From Mesostigma viride (lineage: Eukaryota > Streptophyta > Mesostigmatophyceae > Mesostigmatales > Mesostigmataceae): a stretch of DNA of 27,500 bases. The notes under the pieces are model-generated. The model saw nothing but the letters and a program-made list of their open reading frames with translations. It did no database searches and had not been told where the DNA came from. Below, piece by piece: positions 8,001 to 14,818 of this stretch. The DNA lies in assembly GCA_009746045.1 (NCBI GenBank), contig RPFO01000016.1:378470-405969 (forward strand). The letters are read 5' to 3'. A program made the translations under genes and the position numbers. How positions within the stretch are numbered: position 1 is the stretch's first letter; each line of letters begins with the position of its first letter.

Positions 8001-10819
8001 GCGTGAAGCTGAAGGGCACCGACCTCGACGTGGAGGCCACAAGTTCATCGCCGACTGCCGCCTGACCAGAGACTTTTGGCGGGTGATCGTCACGGCCACG
8101 AGGGCGATCATTCTCACGCTGAGGGACCTTCCGCCGGCTAAAAGGAAAGTGGTCGACCAGAAGGACTGGAAGTTCCCGAGAGGGCTGCTCGCTTCCCACC
8201 CCCGTCATTTGTATGACGATTTGGGTGTGAAGACCAAACATCTGCTGGGTGTGCCAAGGAGGCGGCGGCGGAGGTCGAGAAGGAGGTCGAGGAGGCGGCG
8301 GAGGAGGGGACTACCAAGGCCAAGAAGGGGTGGCGGGACAGGTTGGAAGCCTACAGCGATTGGAAGGGGGTGAGGATGGGATCCGACTGGATCGCATACA
8401 GGACAATGACATGGAAGGAAAACGAAAAAAGAAAGGATCTGGTGGTGACGAAGGTGGTGGACGAGTTGTGCACGGGGTCTGACAAAATTCCTCGGTCGCT
8501 GAAGGACCAGGCGTTTGCTGTGCTGGACCTGGCAGCTGACAGCAACGAGAAGTGGAGGAACCTGCGCAAGTGGGACCAGACTGCATTCCGGAGGAGCGCC
8601 ACATTCCCAAACCCTCCTCGCATTTGAGCCCGGTCGTGTGGGATGTGGTTGACAAGATGACCAACGCCCTTTTTAGGGGACCCTGCAGAGTTCTGCTGGT
8701 GTTCGGGGAGCCCGCCCATATCCGCCGGTGGAAGCGCCTGGTCCGCCTTATCAAATATTGGCTTGTTGAAGATGGGTGGGAAGGCCTCGCCTACTTTTCC
8801 GACGACGATTCTTCGTCTGATGAGGATGATGATTCGGAGAAGGGGGAAGAGGGGGAGGAGGAAGTGGGGAGGGGATGAGGATGAGGATGAGAAGGAGGAG
8901 GATGAGGAGGACGAGGAGGACGAGGAGGACGAGGAGGGAGGAGGAGGAGGAGGAGGACGAGGAGGAGGATATTGCTGAGGGGCACCCGCCCGGGGTGGGT
9001 GAGGGGCAGGCGGAGGGGGAGAAAGGGGATGGGGAGGAGGGAGGAGGGGGGAGGGGGGAGAGGGACGGGGGAGGAGATGGAAGGGGAGGGAAAAAGCGCA
9101 GTCGGGGTGATGGAGGCTTGCGTGATGAGACAATGGGGGGGATGAAGACAACAGGGGGGGAGGTAAGCGCCAGCGTGCTGGTGAAGGAGACTCGAGGCCT
9201 GTCGTTGGAAACGCCGGCGGGCGTATCTGTGACGAGGAGGGGGATCGCCAGCGGGAGGGAGGCTCGCGGCCTGTTACTGGAAACGCCGGCGGGCGTATCT
9301 GTGATGAGGAGGGGGATCGCCAGCAGGAAGGAGGCTCGCGGCCTGTTACTGGAAACGCCGGCGGGCGTATCTGTGATGAGGAGGGGGATCGCCAGCAGGA
9401 AGGAGGCTCGCAGCCTGTTACTGGTAACGCCGGCGGGCGTATCTGTGATGAGGATGGGGATCGCCAGCAGGAAGCAGGCTCGCGGCCTGTTACTGGTAGC
9501 GCCGGCGGGCGTTCCCGATTTACGGGAGGCGGTCGTGTCCGACAGATGGGAATGAGGCCTCGTCAGGATTCATGGGGACCCCCGGTTGAGGGGACCCCCG
9601 CCCTCGCCTCGGTTTCTTTGGGTCTGGGTGACGATCCCGTACCGTCGTCAGGAAGGACGGTTGTGATGACTTTGCCCCCCCGCTCGACGGGGATGGAGCA
9701 ATGCCCGAACACGATACTGCTGAATGAGGATGACGATCCGGAGCCGTCGGCTGACACGGATTTTGTTGCGAGCACCCCACTGCAGAAGAGGGTATTGGAG
9801 GCTCGTAACGTGGAGGGTCCGCCGAAAGTCTCAGGTGGAGGGCCGGCGTTTGCCGGATTGATGCGCCCGACTGAGGTGGTCGATGTTGAGGCGCCGCCAG
9901 GGACATCGACCGCACCTTACCGCATTGACGGATATCTTCGATCGACCAAGGATGCCCTTCCACGCTCCAACGGTACATTCGGCCGGTAAATTTCATTTTC
10001 AATAAACGAGTTTAATAAGTACCTTAATATATTTCTACATAAGTTTTTTTGCATCAGTCCATGGCTTCATTGATTTCTCACACGACCCTTCCGTATTCAT
10101 GTTAATTGGCATGTGCTTACGTGCAGGGAAAGGCGAAGAAGAAACTCCAGTTCGGTTTCCCCGTGGATCCGCGTCTGGGACTGTGTCCGGAGAGGCCGGC
10201 CGTGTTGTTGGCCAGGCCGCGGTCGGCGAACCAGTTGCACAACCGGGGGCGGGAGGGGCCTCCCTCCCACCCAACGCACCAGCCACGCACCAGCCTTACC
10301 GTGCGGTCAGCCAGAAAAAACGTACGAAGAGTTGATGGCAGAGGCGGCGGCTGCGCAGGGGCAGAAGGCAAAACGTCGGGGAGGGGGCAGGCGAGGGGCG
10401 GGGCAGGAGACGGAGGGTGCCGACGAACCTGCACAGCCGCAGAAGGGTGGTGGTCAGGGCAGAGATGCGACGGCCGAAAACCGAATCAGGGACGTTCGGC
10501 CGGACGTCCGGATGCGCTTTATGGATGGCGCGAAACTGAGTCGCGGAGGTTGGAGTTCGAAATGGGTAGACAGGTGTGCATAAACTGGGAGCACAAGTAC
10601 CCCAAGAAGGAAGATTTTCTGCTCTTTGGCACCCTCCTGGGCAAAGAGAGGGAGAAGGTGGTGATCAGATGGTTTGATGAAGGGCACGACCTCGGTTGGA
10701 GTAATGAGTGCGAGCAAAAGTTTCGTTTCCCTCTGAAGTTCGCTAGAGAACATGTTACTCTCCTGAAGGAAGGCGCCAGCTGGGACAACATTCCTTCATA
10801 TCGACCTGGCAAGCGATGA
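1765..10819 (+). CDS. Large nine-exon gene, function unknown (gene model)
   Basis: Proposed exons are 1765-2049, 2650-3339, 3608-4268, 4389-4445, 4573-4653, 4778-5284, 5870-7053, 7309-9972 and 10127-10819. All junctions use GT-AG. Introns 1-7 are phase 0 and intron 8 is phase 1. Reading frame is conserved across every junction where the exon itself is unbroken, which is strong support for one gene. The product would be about 2,250 residues: an N-terminal region with a possible zinc-binding motif, a Pro/Gln/Ser-rich middle, Lys-rich charged helices, a long globular-looking stretch in exons 7-8, an acidic tract, a 24-residue tandem repeat and a basic C-terminal exon. I recognise no catalytic or named domain. 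Exons 3, 7, 8 and 9 contain frame changes, nearly all equivalent to one missing base. Whether the gene is intact depends on whether those are assembly errors. It could also be two adjacent genes, because AATAAA occurs at 10001-10006. Confidence 0.6.
2050..2649 (+). other. Intron 1, with an inverted repeat block
   Basis: A 600-bp intron, or an upstream noncoding region if translation starts at 2650. It ends GTTTCGCAG at 2649. AT-rich flanks surround the GC-rich block at 2,390-2,545, which has a hairpin-like GGGGGGGGCTCCGCCCCCCC core and GGCCTCGGCCGCTTCGCGG palindromes. Confidence 0.5.
2390..2545. repeat. CCGGTAA repeat block (right arm, inverted)
   Basis: TTAGCAGAAACACTGC at about 2503-2518 is the exact reverse complement of GCAGTGTTTCTGCTAA at about 677-692. 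The neighbouring TTACCGGAGTTACCGGAA mirrors CCGGTAATTCTCCGGTAA at about 703-720. A degraded copy of the TGCGCC..GCGTTTCT motif closes it at 2517-2535. This is either two inverted copies of one dispersed repeat or the two ends of a decayed element of about 1.9 kb. Confidence 0.65.
2650..3339 (+). CDS. Large gene, exon 2
   Basis: 690 bases, uninterrupted. The acceptor is CGCAG at 2649 and the donor TTG|GTAACC at 3339/3340, phase 0. It encodes 230 residues beginning MSSLTVDIRGRPYQDAVF. Near residues 28-50 is CRDRKCKKLSITDMGLCGEH, spaced C-x4-C-x10-C-x2-H. This resembles the small GLCxxH-type zinc fingers seen in some plant proteins (WRKY19-like), but that is inference from spacing only. The rest is mixed alpha/beta with acidic patches (EMDDDKEDVN) and a basic end (RKYHEGPDRKSAA). 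The frame is clean, unlike the later exons. Confidence 0.7.
3340..3607 (+). other. Intron 2, two copies of a variant motif
   Basis: A 268-bp intron, GTAACC to TTGTTGCAG. It contains GTTGCGACGGCGGTCGCATC at 3425-3444 and GTTGCGACGTGGGGCGCATC at 3538-3557. These share the TTGCGAC opening and TCT ending of the motif in introns 5-7 but differ in the centre. The first can fold as GCGAC..GTCGC. Confidence 0.65.
3608..4268 (+). CDS. Large gene, exon 3 (frame-broken)
   Basis: Acceptor GCAG at 3607, donor TTC|GTAAGT at 4268/4269. It begins MEKGGPTSQVVGDSPPRGEG, low-complexity Pro/Gln/Gly with a basic PPHKRAREG patch, and ends EVFEMTPSNLEGGGSIF. Frame changes between about 3,830 and 3,960: the first frame meets TGA at 3881-3883, while convincing coding appears in neighbouring frames (RLRVQIARFQRLANGTREQQ, then ALYQDILNDKPEVAKVPYL, then MLQQELRVARLAQNPTVAAA). 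The exon is 661 bases, one over a multiple of three, while both junctions are phase 0, so a net length error of one base extra or two missing is implied. Confidence 0.6.
4389..4445 (+). CDS. Large gene, exon 4 (57-bp microexon)
   Basis: 19 codons (GRQEDVGAREARSMAGSTQ) between acceptor TTCGCAG at 4388 and donor CAG|GTACAT at 4446, phase 0 on both sides. The flanking introns are 120 and 127 bp. Too short to show a domain; it is supported by phase agreement with exons 3 and 5. Confidence 0.6.
4573..4653 (+). CDS. Large gene, exon 5 (81-bp microexon)
   Basis: 27 codons beginning GSPFEQQEGGERRGSGSYGG, between acceptor TTTTTTACAG at 4572 (good polypyrimidine tract) and donor AGG|GTAAGT at 4654. 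Phase 0 on both sides. Low-complexity Gly/Ser/Glu, continuing the style of exons 3 and 4. Confidence 0.65.
4654..4777 (+). other. Intron 5, one motif copy
   Basis: A 124-bp intron from GTAAGT to GTTCTTGCAG. It carries the motif at 4710-4730 (one mismatch: TTACGAC in place of TTGCGAC), about 50 bases before the acceptor. Confidence 0.7.
4778..5284 (+). CDS. Large gene, exon 6
   Basis: 169 codons with no breaks, acceptor TTGCAG at 4777, donor GAG|GTAAGT at 5285, phase 0. After a Gly-rich start (EAGRQGGANLQGEG) comes a clearly folded helical region: FKEQADAYKLRTLAKRVVAE, then LHQVAELIVKNA, ALIKWMQENLFEGKGK and AKTLIKMLKEHDARRDK, and a Lys/Ala-rich tail. This looks like a small all-helical domain. 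I cannot name it. Confidence 0.75.
5285..5869 (+). repeat. Intron 6, built of four tandem ~148-bp copies
   Basis: The 585-bp intron is one segment repeated four times. Motif copies are at 5342-5362, 5493-5513, 5640-5660 and 5788-5808 (spacings 151, 147, 148). Each unit begins with a copy of the exon edge (GGGAATGAG or GGAAATGAG) and ACCTCTGTTGTGAGGGG. Units 1 and 3 keep a GAG|GTAAGT donor. Units 2 and 4 read GAGCCAAGT and GAGCCGAGT, with the donor destroyed. The acceptor is CACTGCAG at 5869. Confidence 0.85.
5870..7053 (+). CDS. Large gene, exon 7 (frame-broken)
   Basis: Opens YVQAERATHAAILYSISLDQ in phase 0. It has a Lys/Gly tract (GKALKGKGKGKEVEV), an acidic patch (SQDDDDILDVNDE), then a globular-looking region with LARDLHLSRGEQNATIFASS and VIPVWRYSFQFLADRFPNTF. 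Frame changes lie at about 6,480-6,500 (next to a G7 run), at about 6,558 (AAGGG) and at 6,984-6,990 (a G6 run). Beyond the last, VDVQMLKGETILPTWWQIRE leads to the donor AAG|GTAAGC at 7054. The exon is 1,184 bases where a multiple of three is needed, so a net one-base loss is implied. ALYSI/WRYSF-type segments do not match a family I know. Confidence 0.65.
7054..7308 (+). repeat. Intron 7, built of three tandem ~67-bp copies
   Basis: A 255-bp intron holding the motif at 7063-7083, 7132-7152 and 7198-7218 (spacings 69 and 66). Each copy is followed by CTATAAG..GGTTTTC and, in the first two, a TATGCCAT stretch preceded by TTTTCAG or CCTTAG, which look like duplicated acceptor-like ends. The true acceptor is GATGCAG at 7308. 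Confidence 0.8.
7309..9972 (+). CDS. Large gene, exon 8 (2.7 kb, multiple frame breaks)
   Basis: Begins VSEQVGKMIEVVRQLGNAMN in phase 0. Coding continues through successive frame changes at about 7,573 (G6 run), 7,955, 8,032, 8,250, 8,565 and 9,135 (G7 run), each equivalent to one missing base, plus two in the acidic tract near 8,870-8,930. Segments include DKWGPDQKNFMQRWLFWCED, SLIQAPIMSCEAPPSNLIKI, LRDLPPAKRKVVDQKDWKFP, VVDKMTNALFRG and LIKYWLVEDGWEGLAYFSDD. Then come a long Asp/Glu tract (8,800-8,970), a Gly-rich stretch, a 24-residue tandem repeat and a Pro-rich tail ending DALPRSN. From 9,129 to the end the frame is continuous. I propose the donor AACG|GTACAT at 9972/9973, phase 1. GTAAAT at 9986 is a stronger-looking alternative but gives the wrong phase. 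Confidence 0.6.
9189..9520 (+). repeat. 72-bp coding tandem repeat (24 residues, ~4.6 copies)
   Basis: Units start at 9189, 9261, 9333, 9405 and 9477 with exact 72-bp spacing. In the frame that stays open to the exon end, each unit encodes a 24-residue repeat starting GSRPVTGNAGGRICDEE and ending DRQQEG. Another frame (ETPAGVSVMRRGIASRK) is also open, but it does not continue into the downstream coding region. Each unit contains GAAACGCCGGCGGGCG, the reverse complement of the motif core at 525-545 (16 of 17 bases). Confidence 0.85.
9973..10126 (+). other. Intron 8 (or 3' UTR with polyadenylation signal)
   Basis: 154 bp from GTACAT to ACGTGCAG. The preceding frame would stop at 9987-9989 if unspliced, and AATAAA lies at 10001-10006, so a short transcript ending here is possible. 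Splicing at 9973 to 10127 restores the reading frame exactly (phase 1), which favours an intron. Confidence 0.5.
10127..10819 (+). CDS. Large gene, exon 9 (C-terminus, two frame breaks)
   Basis: After the phase 1 junction the peptide reads KGEEETPVRFPRGSASG, then changes frame at the A6 run (about 10,315) into TYEELMAEAAAAQGQKAKRR, and again near 10,533-10,545 into RRLEFEMGRQVCINWEHKYP. Both shifts equal one missing base. The last 90 residues look folded (DFLLFGTLLGKEREKVVIRW, FPLKFAREHVTLLKEGASWD) and end PSYRPGKR at TGA 10817-10819. The Gly/Arg-rich linker in the middle is low complexity. Confidence 0.6.
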   Translation, partial: GKAKKKLQFGFPVDPRLGLCPERPAVLLARPRSANQLHNRGREGPPSHPTHQPRTSLTVRSARKNVRRVDGRGGGCAGAEGKTSGRGQARGGAGDGGCRRTCTAAEGWWSGQRCDGRKPNQGRSAGRPDALYGWRETESRRLEFEMGRQVCINWEHKYPKKEDFLLFGTLLGKEREKVVIRWFDEGHDLGWSNECEQKFRFPLKFAREHVTLLKEGASWDNIPSYRPGKR

Positions 10820-11046
10820 TGGGCGAGGACTTTGCACGAAATCGCGTTTTGCACGTAATTGCCCACCGCAACGTGGAGAAATGCAGATGTACATAGTAGT
10901 TGGATCAGTTACCGTGACTTTGGGCAGTTTAGTACTTAGTTGGGGTGACGTGTCCAATGTATATATGGTGGGGCGCGTCCAAGGGGGTCCACGCTGATTG
11001 AGCACTTGCATGTGTTCTTTCAACATATTCGGACATGTATGAAATG

Positions 11047-11052
11047 AATAAA
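11047..11052 (+). terminator. Candidate polyadenylation signal
   Basis: AATAAA 228 bases after the stop of the large gene, in AT-rich sequence. This is the first AATAAA downstream of that stop. TGTAA, the signal usual in chlorophyte green algae, occurs at about 11,114. Confidence 0.35.
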
Positions 11053-12151
11053 TTGTTTGGACGATTGCAAATTGATTGATTGAAGAATGAGATACCATTA
11101 TTAATTGAAAAATGTAAAACCTCATTGTGAATTTGTACTTCAAACTTTCACATGCATGCCCCAAATTGTGCATTTGTGCAGGTTTTAATTATGAGAAGTA
11201 GCATTTCTCTACAAATATTGAGAAATTTAGGGGCACTTGGGTTTGTTGGCCATGTTCATTCATGATAAAATGGACTTTTTATGCTGTAACATCATATTCC
11301 ACTAGTCCAAAACGCTGCTTTCATGACGTCAAAAGTACCAGCAATGGCCCTAGGTTGGAGCAGTAGATGTTGGGGACGCCCCTGTATACGTCGTCAAGCC
11401 GTGCATATATCGTGAGGATTGGATGTTGATGGTTTATACTGCGTTGATTGTGCAAGAAGACCAGCTGGGTGCCCATAATCATGGTGTATAATCATGTGTT
11501 GTTAGCATCTTGCCACCATTTGCTAGCATGCATTCCAGCGTCATCTTTGCCTGCATGTAAGCTCATGGATCACTCAACCTATCCAAGCCTTGCATTAGAC
11601 GTGCCTCTTTCTTTCAGTATTGCACGCGTTATGGAATGAAAACCCAGCACCTCCGTTCCCACGAGGCATGTGCTCAACACGTTGTGAGAGTGGATGATGC
11701 TTTGGCTATGGCTGCCTGATTCAGTCATATTAGGTCATCCAGTCATGATGTTTGATGCATGTTGGATGCTGTATAACTTATACAACACCTATTTTCAACG
11801 TTTTGACCCTCCAAGCTCACTATGGCCCCGTTTATGGGGCTCATGTCGTTGCGTCATGTTGTGAAGGGCTCTCATTTTTCCCACTGCGTTGTACTGCGTT
11901 GTAATTGTGATGCTAATGAAAAATAGCTCCAGTGGCCCAATGGGCCTGAGTTTTGTTTCACAGAGCCTGCATATGTTGCCCATAGCTCGTGCAAGAAGCC
12001 AGATTTTTTTCATGAACCATTTGTGAATAAGCACATGACTTGTGACCTAGGGTCAAGAAATCGCGGTCATGGTCAGACCCCCCTGTATTCAAACCAGTGT
12101 ATCTCTCTAATGAATTAGCATTTTGTAGGTCTGAGTAGCTCAAAAAATCCT
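11053..12151. other. AT-rich intergenic interval
   Basis: About 1.1 kb with no supported gene on either strand; the short open frames are AT-rich chance frames. It separates the intron-motif-bearing gene from the retroelement cluster and lacks the repeat families of both sides. Confidence 0.5.
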
Positions 12152-12741
12152 TTGATTTATGGGCTTTCAGGAAAGTATATACATGACCATGAAAAAAAAT
12201 TTTCCTTAGGTGCTATACGCGTTCTAAAAAAAGCTTACAACGCGATATATCGCGTTCTAATTAAAAAAACACGGGTTAACGTCATCGTCAAGAACTTCGC
12301 CCTGGTGGAAGGTGAGAATTCTGAGAAGCTTGCGCGTGCATTTGAGAGAGAAATCCTTGGTCGCATGGGCCTTACTGGTGAGATTGAGCTGGTCGCCCAC
12401 CGCCTTCCCCGCGCGCGGCCGGGGTACAGTAAGGCAGGGGCGCCCCTGCTCCTTCTAACCTTTAAGAACCCTGCGCACAAGATTTCTTTTCTCAGACGCC
12501 GCAAGCGGCTCGAGAAGAATCTCTTCACCCTTGACGACGACTTGACCCTGGCGCAGCAACAACGGCGACGGGAGCTATGGCCGACCTACCTCCAGCTCCG
12601 GCAGACCAAGGCGGGGCAGCCGGTGTATACTGGAAGGGGGCGGCCATCTACGTCGGCCACAAGCCCTGGCAGCTAGGCGACCCCCGCGGCCGGCCCAGCG
12701 CCTCCAGACGCCCCAGCTTAGGGGAATTAATAATACAGCAG
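12152..12741 (+). pseudogene. L1-ORF1-like protein, copy A
   Basis: Open from 12,152 with conserved blocks NVIVKNFALVEGENSEKLAR, EREILGRMGLTGEIELVA, PLLLLTFKNPAHKISFLRR, TLDDDLTLAQQQRRRELWP and VYWKGAAIYVGHKPWQ. The last block is one frame over because of a two-base GT expansion at about 12,626; by comparison with the copy at 15,721 the frame ends near 12,741. The order (single-strand RNA-binding-like domain, then an acidic LDDDLT block, then Q-x-RR-x-LWP) resembles the C-terminal half of L1 ORF1 / Transposase_22 proteins, which bind their own RNA. That assignment is by general resemblance. The N-terminal coiled-coil region seen in copy B is replaced here by unrelated AT-rich sequence. Confidence 0.55.
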
Positions 12742-13160
12742 TAGTAGTGTAGAATAATAGATAGACCGTGGCCATGTACATGTTACTACGCCTCCTACAG
12801 GCACTATACCAGCTAAGCCACGCGCCTTATTTAACAATGTACATGCGTGCCTATGACGTGCCACACTCCAGATGATGCCTAGCTTTATGTAGTTAAGCTG
12901 TGCCCATGCAGAGAGCTGCTCTCTACTGAGAAGCCACGCTCTAGCTTTTGTATAGCTATGATGATCTTCCCCCCCATGACAGGCTCCCCCTTAGCTGGGC
13001 ATAGCTTGATAGATCATATGGGGATGCAGGTGCCCTGGTGCACCTAGAGCAAGTGTTGTTTACATTCCCATGCACTCTTGCAGGAAGTAGCTTAGAATGT
13101 ATTATAGGCTCATATGCCCCTTCTCTGGGCTATGTGCTACATATACTCCCAACGGAGTTA
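12742..13160 (+). mobile_element. Shared 3' tail of the ORF1-only element, copy A
   Basis: This noncoding stretch repeats at 15,835-16,054 plus 16,703-16,915. Shared blocks include CTCTCTACTGAGAAGCCACG, the CTCTTGCAGGAAGTAGC stretch and the terminal ACTCCCAACGGAGTTATGTT. It begins at the end of the ORF1-like frame and ends at a microsatellite, so it behaves as the element's 3' UTR. Confidence 0.65.
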
Positions 13161-13165
13161 TGTTC

Positions 13166-13235
13166 CTAATTAATTAGTTAGTTAATTAATTAATTAATTA
13201 ATTAATTAATTAATTAACTAATTAATTAATTAATA
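13166..13235. repeat. (AATT)n microsatellite
   Basis: About 70 bp of near-perfect TTAA/AATT tetranucleotide repeat directly after the ACGGAGTTATGTT end of the retroelement tail. A shorter AATT tract follows the second copy of the same tail at 16,915-16,932. Confidence 0.9.
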
Positions 13236-13256
13236 CAGCCCTGCCACACCCTCATC

Positions 13257-13975
13257 ATGTGTGCAGGGGGAATGCCGGCCGGAGTGACGCCGTCAGTGGT
13301 ACGGACAGTGGGCTTAGTTGGGACCCTTCATATAGAACTAAGCCTGGCCCGGCTGGCGATGCCCCTCGCTATCCATGCCGAGACCTGGGCGGACATGCTC
13401 AAGCAACACACCACCTTCACCACCTCCACCATGCATCGATCGCGGCACAGCTCAGGAAACAAGCGCTCGACCTCCGCGAGGAGGCCGACCTCGCCCAGCG
13501 CAGCCACAATGTCATCGTCAAGCACTTCGACCAGCCAGCAGGTGAGACCTCGATCGGAGACTCTCCTCATGGCGTTTAAGCGCGACATTCTTGCCCCCAT
13601 GCAACTCACTGGTGAGCTGCGGATGTCGGCTGTCCGCCTTCAGTTCCCCGCGCGTGCGGGGTAAGGCCGGCCCGGCCCCCCTGCTCGGCTGCTCCTCACC
13701 TTTAAGTACATGGCGGATAAGCTGTCGTTTCTTATTAAATGCCGCAAGTCTGAAGCTCTCCGGAGGACTTCCTACACGCTGGACGACGACTTGACCCTGG
13801 CACAGCAACAACGGCGACGCGAGCTCTGGCCGACCTACCTTCAGCTCCGGCAGAGCGCAGGGGGAAAATTAACTATAGTATGGTATACTGGAGGGGGGCG
13901 GTCATCCACGTCGACCACAAGCGCCCTGGCTGCATGGCATGCATGCAGGCGCCCCCTGCCACCCCAGCAACCTCA
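13257..13975 (+). pseudogene. L1-ORF1-like protein, copy B (frame-broken)
   Basis: Contains the helical segment that copy A lacks (QLRKQALDLREEADLAQRSH), then NVIVKHFDQPAGE, FKRDILAPMQLTGELRMSAV, LLTFKYMADKLSFL and TLDDDLTLAQQQRRRELWP, spread over three frames by indels. The helix before the RNA-binding-like domain is where L1 ORF1 proteins have their trimerising coiled coil. Relic copy. Its end (13,900-13,975) matches the VYW..HKPW block of the other copies at DNA level. Confidence 0.6.
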
Positions 13976-14035
13976 CGGTTATAGCACGTGGCCTATCATG
14001 ATGTACACGCATGTGCACCCATAATGGCCCCCCCA

Positions 14036-14407
14036 TTAAGCAACAAGCCCTCGACCTCCGCGTCAGGAGGCCGACCGCACCCAGCGCAGCCACAACGTCA
14101 TCGTCAAGAACTTCGCCCAGCCGGCAGGTGAGGACTCGACGACTCTTCTTACGGCATTTAAGCGCGACATTCTTGCCCCCATGCACATTACTGGCCAGTG
14201 AGCTGCGCATGTCGGCTGTTCGCCTCCCCCGTGCGCAGGGTAAGGCTGGCCCGGCACCCGTGCTCCTCACCTTTAAGTACATGGCGGACAAGGTGTTGTT
14301 TCTTAAAATCCGCAAGAAGCTCTCGGGGACTCACTTCACGCTGGACGACGACCTGACCCTGGCCCAGCAACAACGGTGACGCGAGCTATCTATGGGTGAC
14401 CTACCTC
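14036..14407 (+). pseudogene. L1-ORF1-like protein, copy C, 5' part (split by hAT)
   Basis: Blocks QEADRTQRSHNVIVKNFAQP, FKRDILAPMHITG, SELRMSAVRLPRAQGKAGPA, PVLLTFKYMADKVLFLKIRK and FTLDDDLTLAQQQR occur here over two frames, with a TGA in place of the usual RR after QQQR. The homology stops at 14,407 and resumes at 15,721 (LQIRQREGVKPVYWRGGVIH), exactly at the boundaries of the inserted hAT element. Confidence 0.65.
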
Positions 14408-14818
14408 CCGGGTTGTTATGTACGCCGCACTTTTGCGATAAAATGCGGGATAAAGCATATTATGGGCCTCGACGTATTTTACGCGTATTTTACGTCTGAC
14501 CACGCGGTTTGGACTTAGAATTTTTCGGGGGTACCAGCGGGCAGCGGGCACTGGCGCGGTGCCCAGATTCTGGGCGCGGCGCGCTCACTGCACATTTGAG
14601 ATTTTTACTACTAGAAGTAGATGCGTACAGTTCTTTTCATAAAGCGCAAGCCTTGCAAAATGTTTGGCCGGTAGGAGACAGCTAGGACTAGGTACGTAAC
14701 GCATAATATCAGTGTGCCAGCAAATGCCAGCTGTGCTACTGACGGTGTAATGCAATTATAGCGACGACGAGGCCAGTGCGACTGTGCGACAGTGTGCAGC
14801 CATTTTCGATTTGCAGCC

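Noticed and set aside
8351-9151. 266-residue minus-strand Ser/Pro-rich frame
   Set aside because: Antisense shadow of the acidic tract of exon 8, created by GAGGAG repeats.
9189-9520. CRISPR-like array
   Set aside because: The units are contiguous 72-bp coding repeats with no unique spacers, in a eukaryotic gene.
9129-9555. Alternative frame of the 72-bp repeat (ETPAGVSVMRRG) as the true protein
   Set aside because: It ends at a stop soon after the array, whereas another frame is open from 9,129 through the array into 450 bases of further coding sequence.
11448-11639. 63-residue frame in the AT-rich interval
   Set aside because: Short, no coding character, no splice partners.
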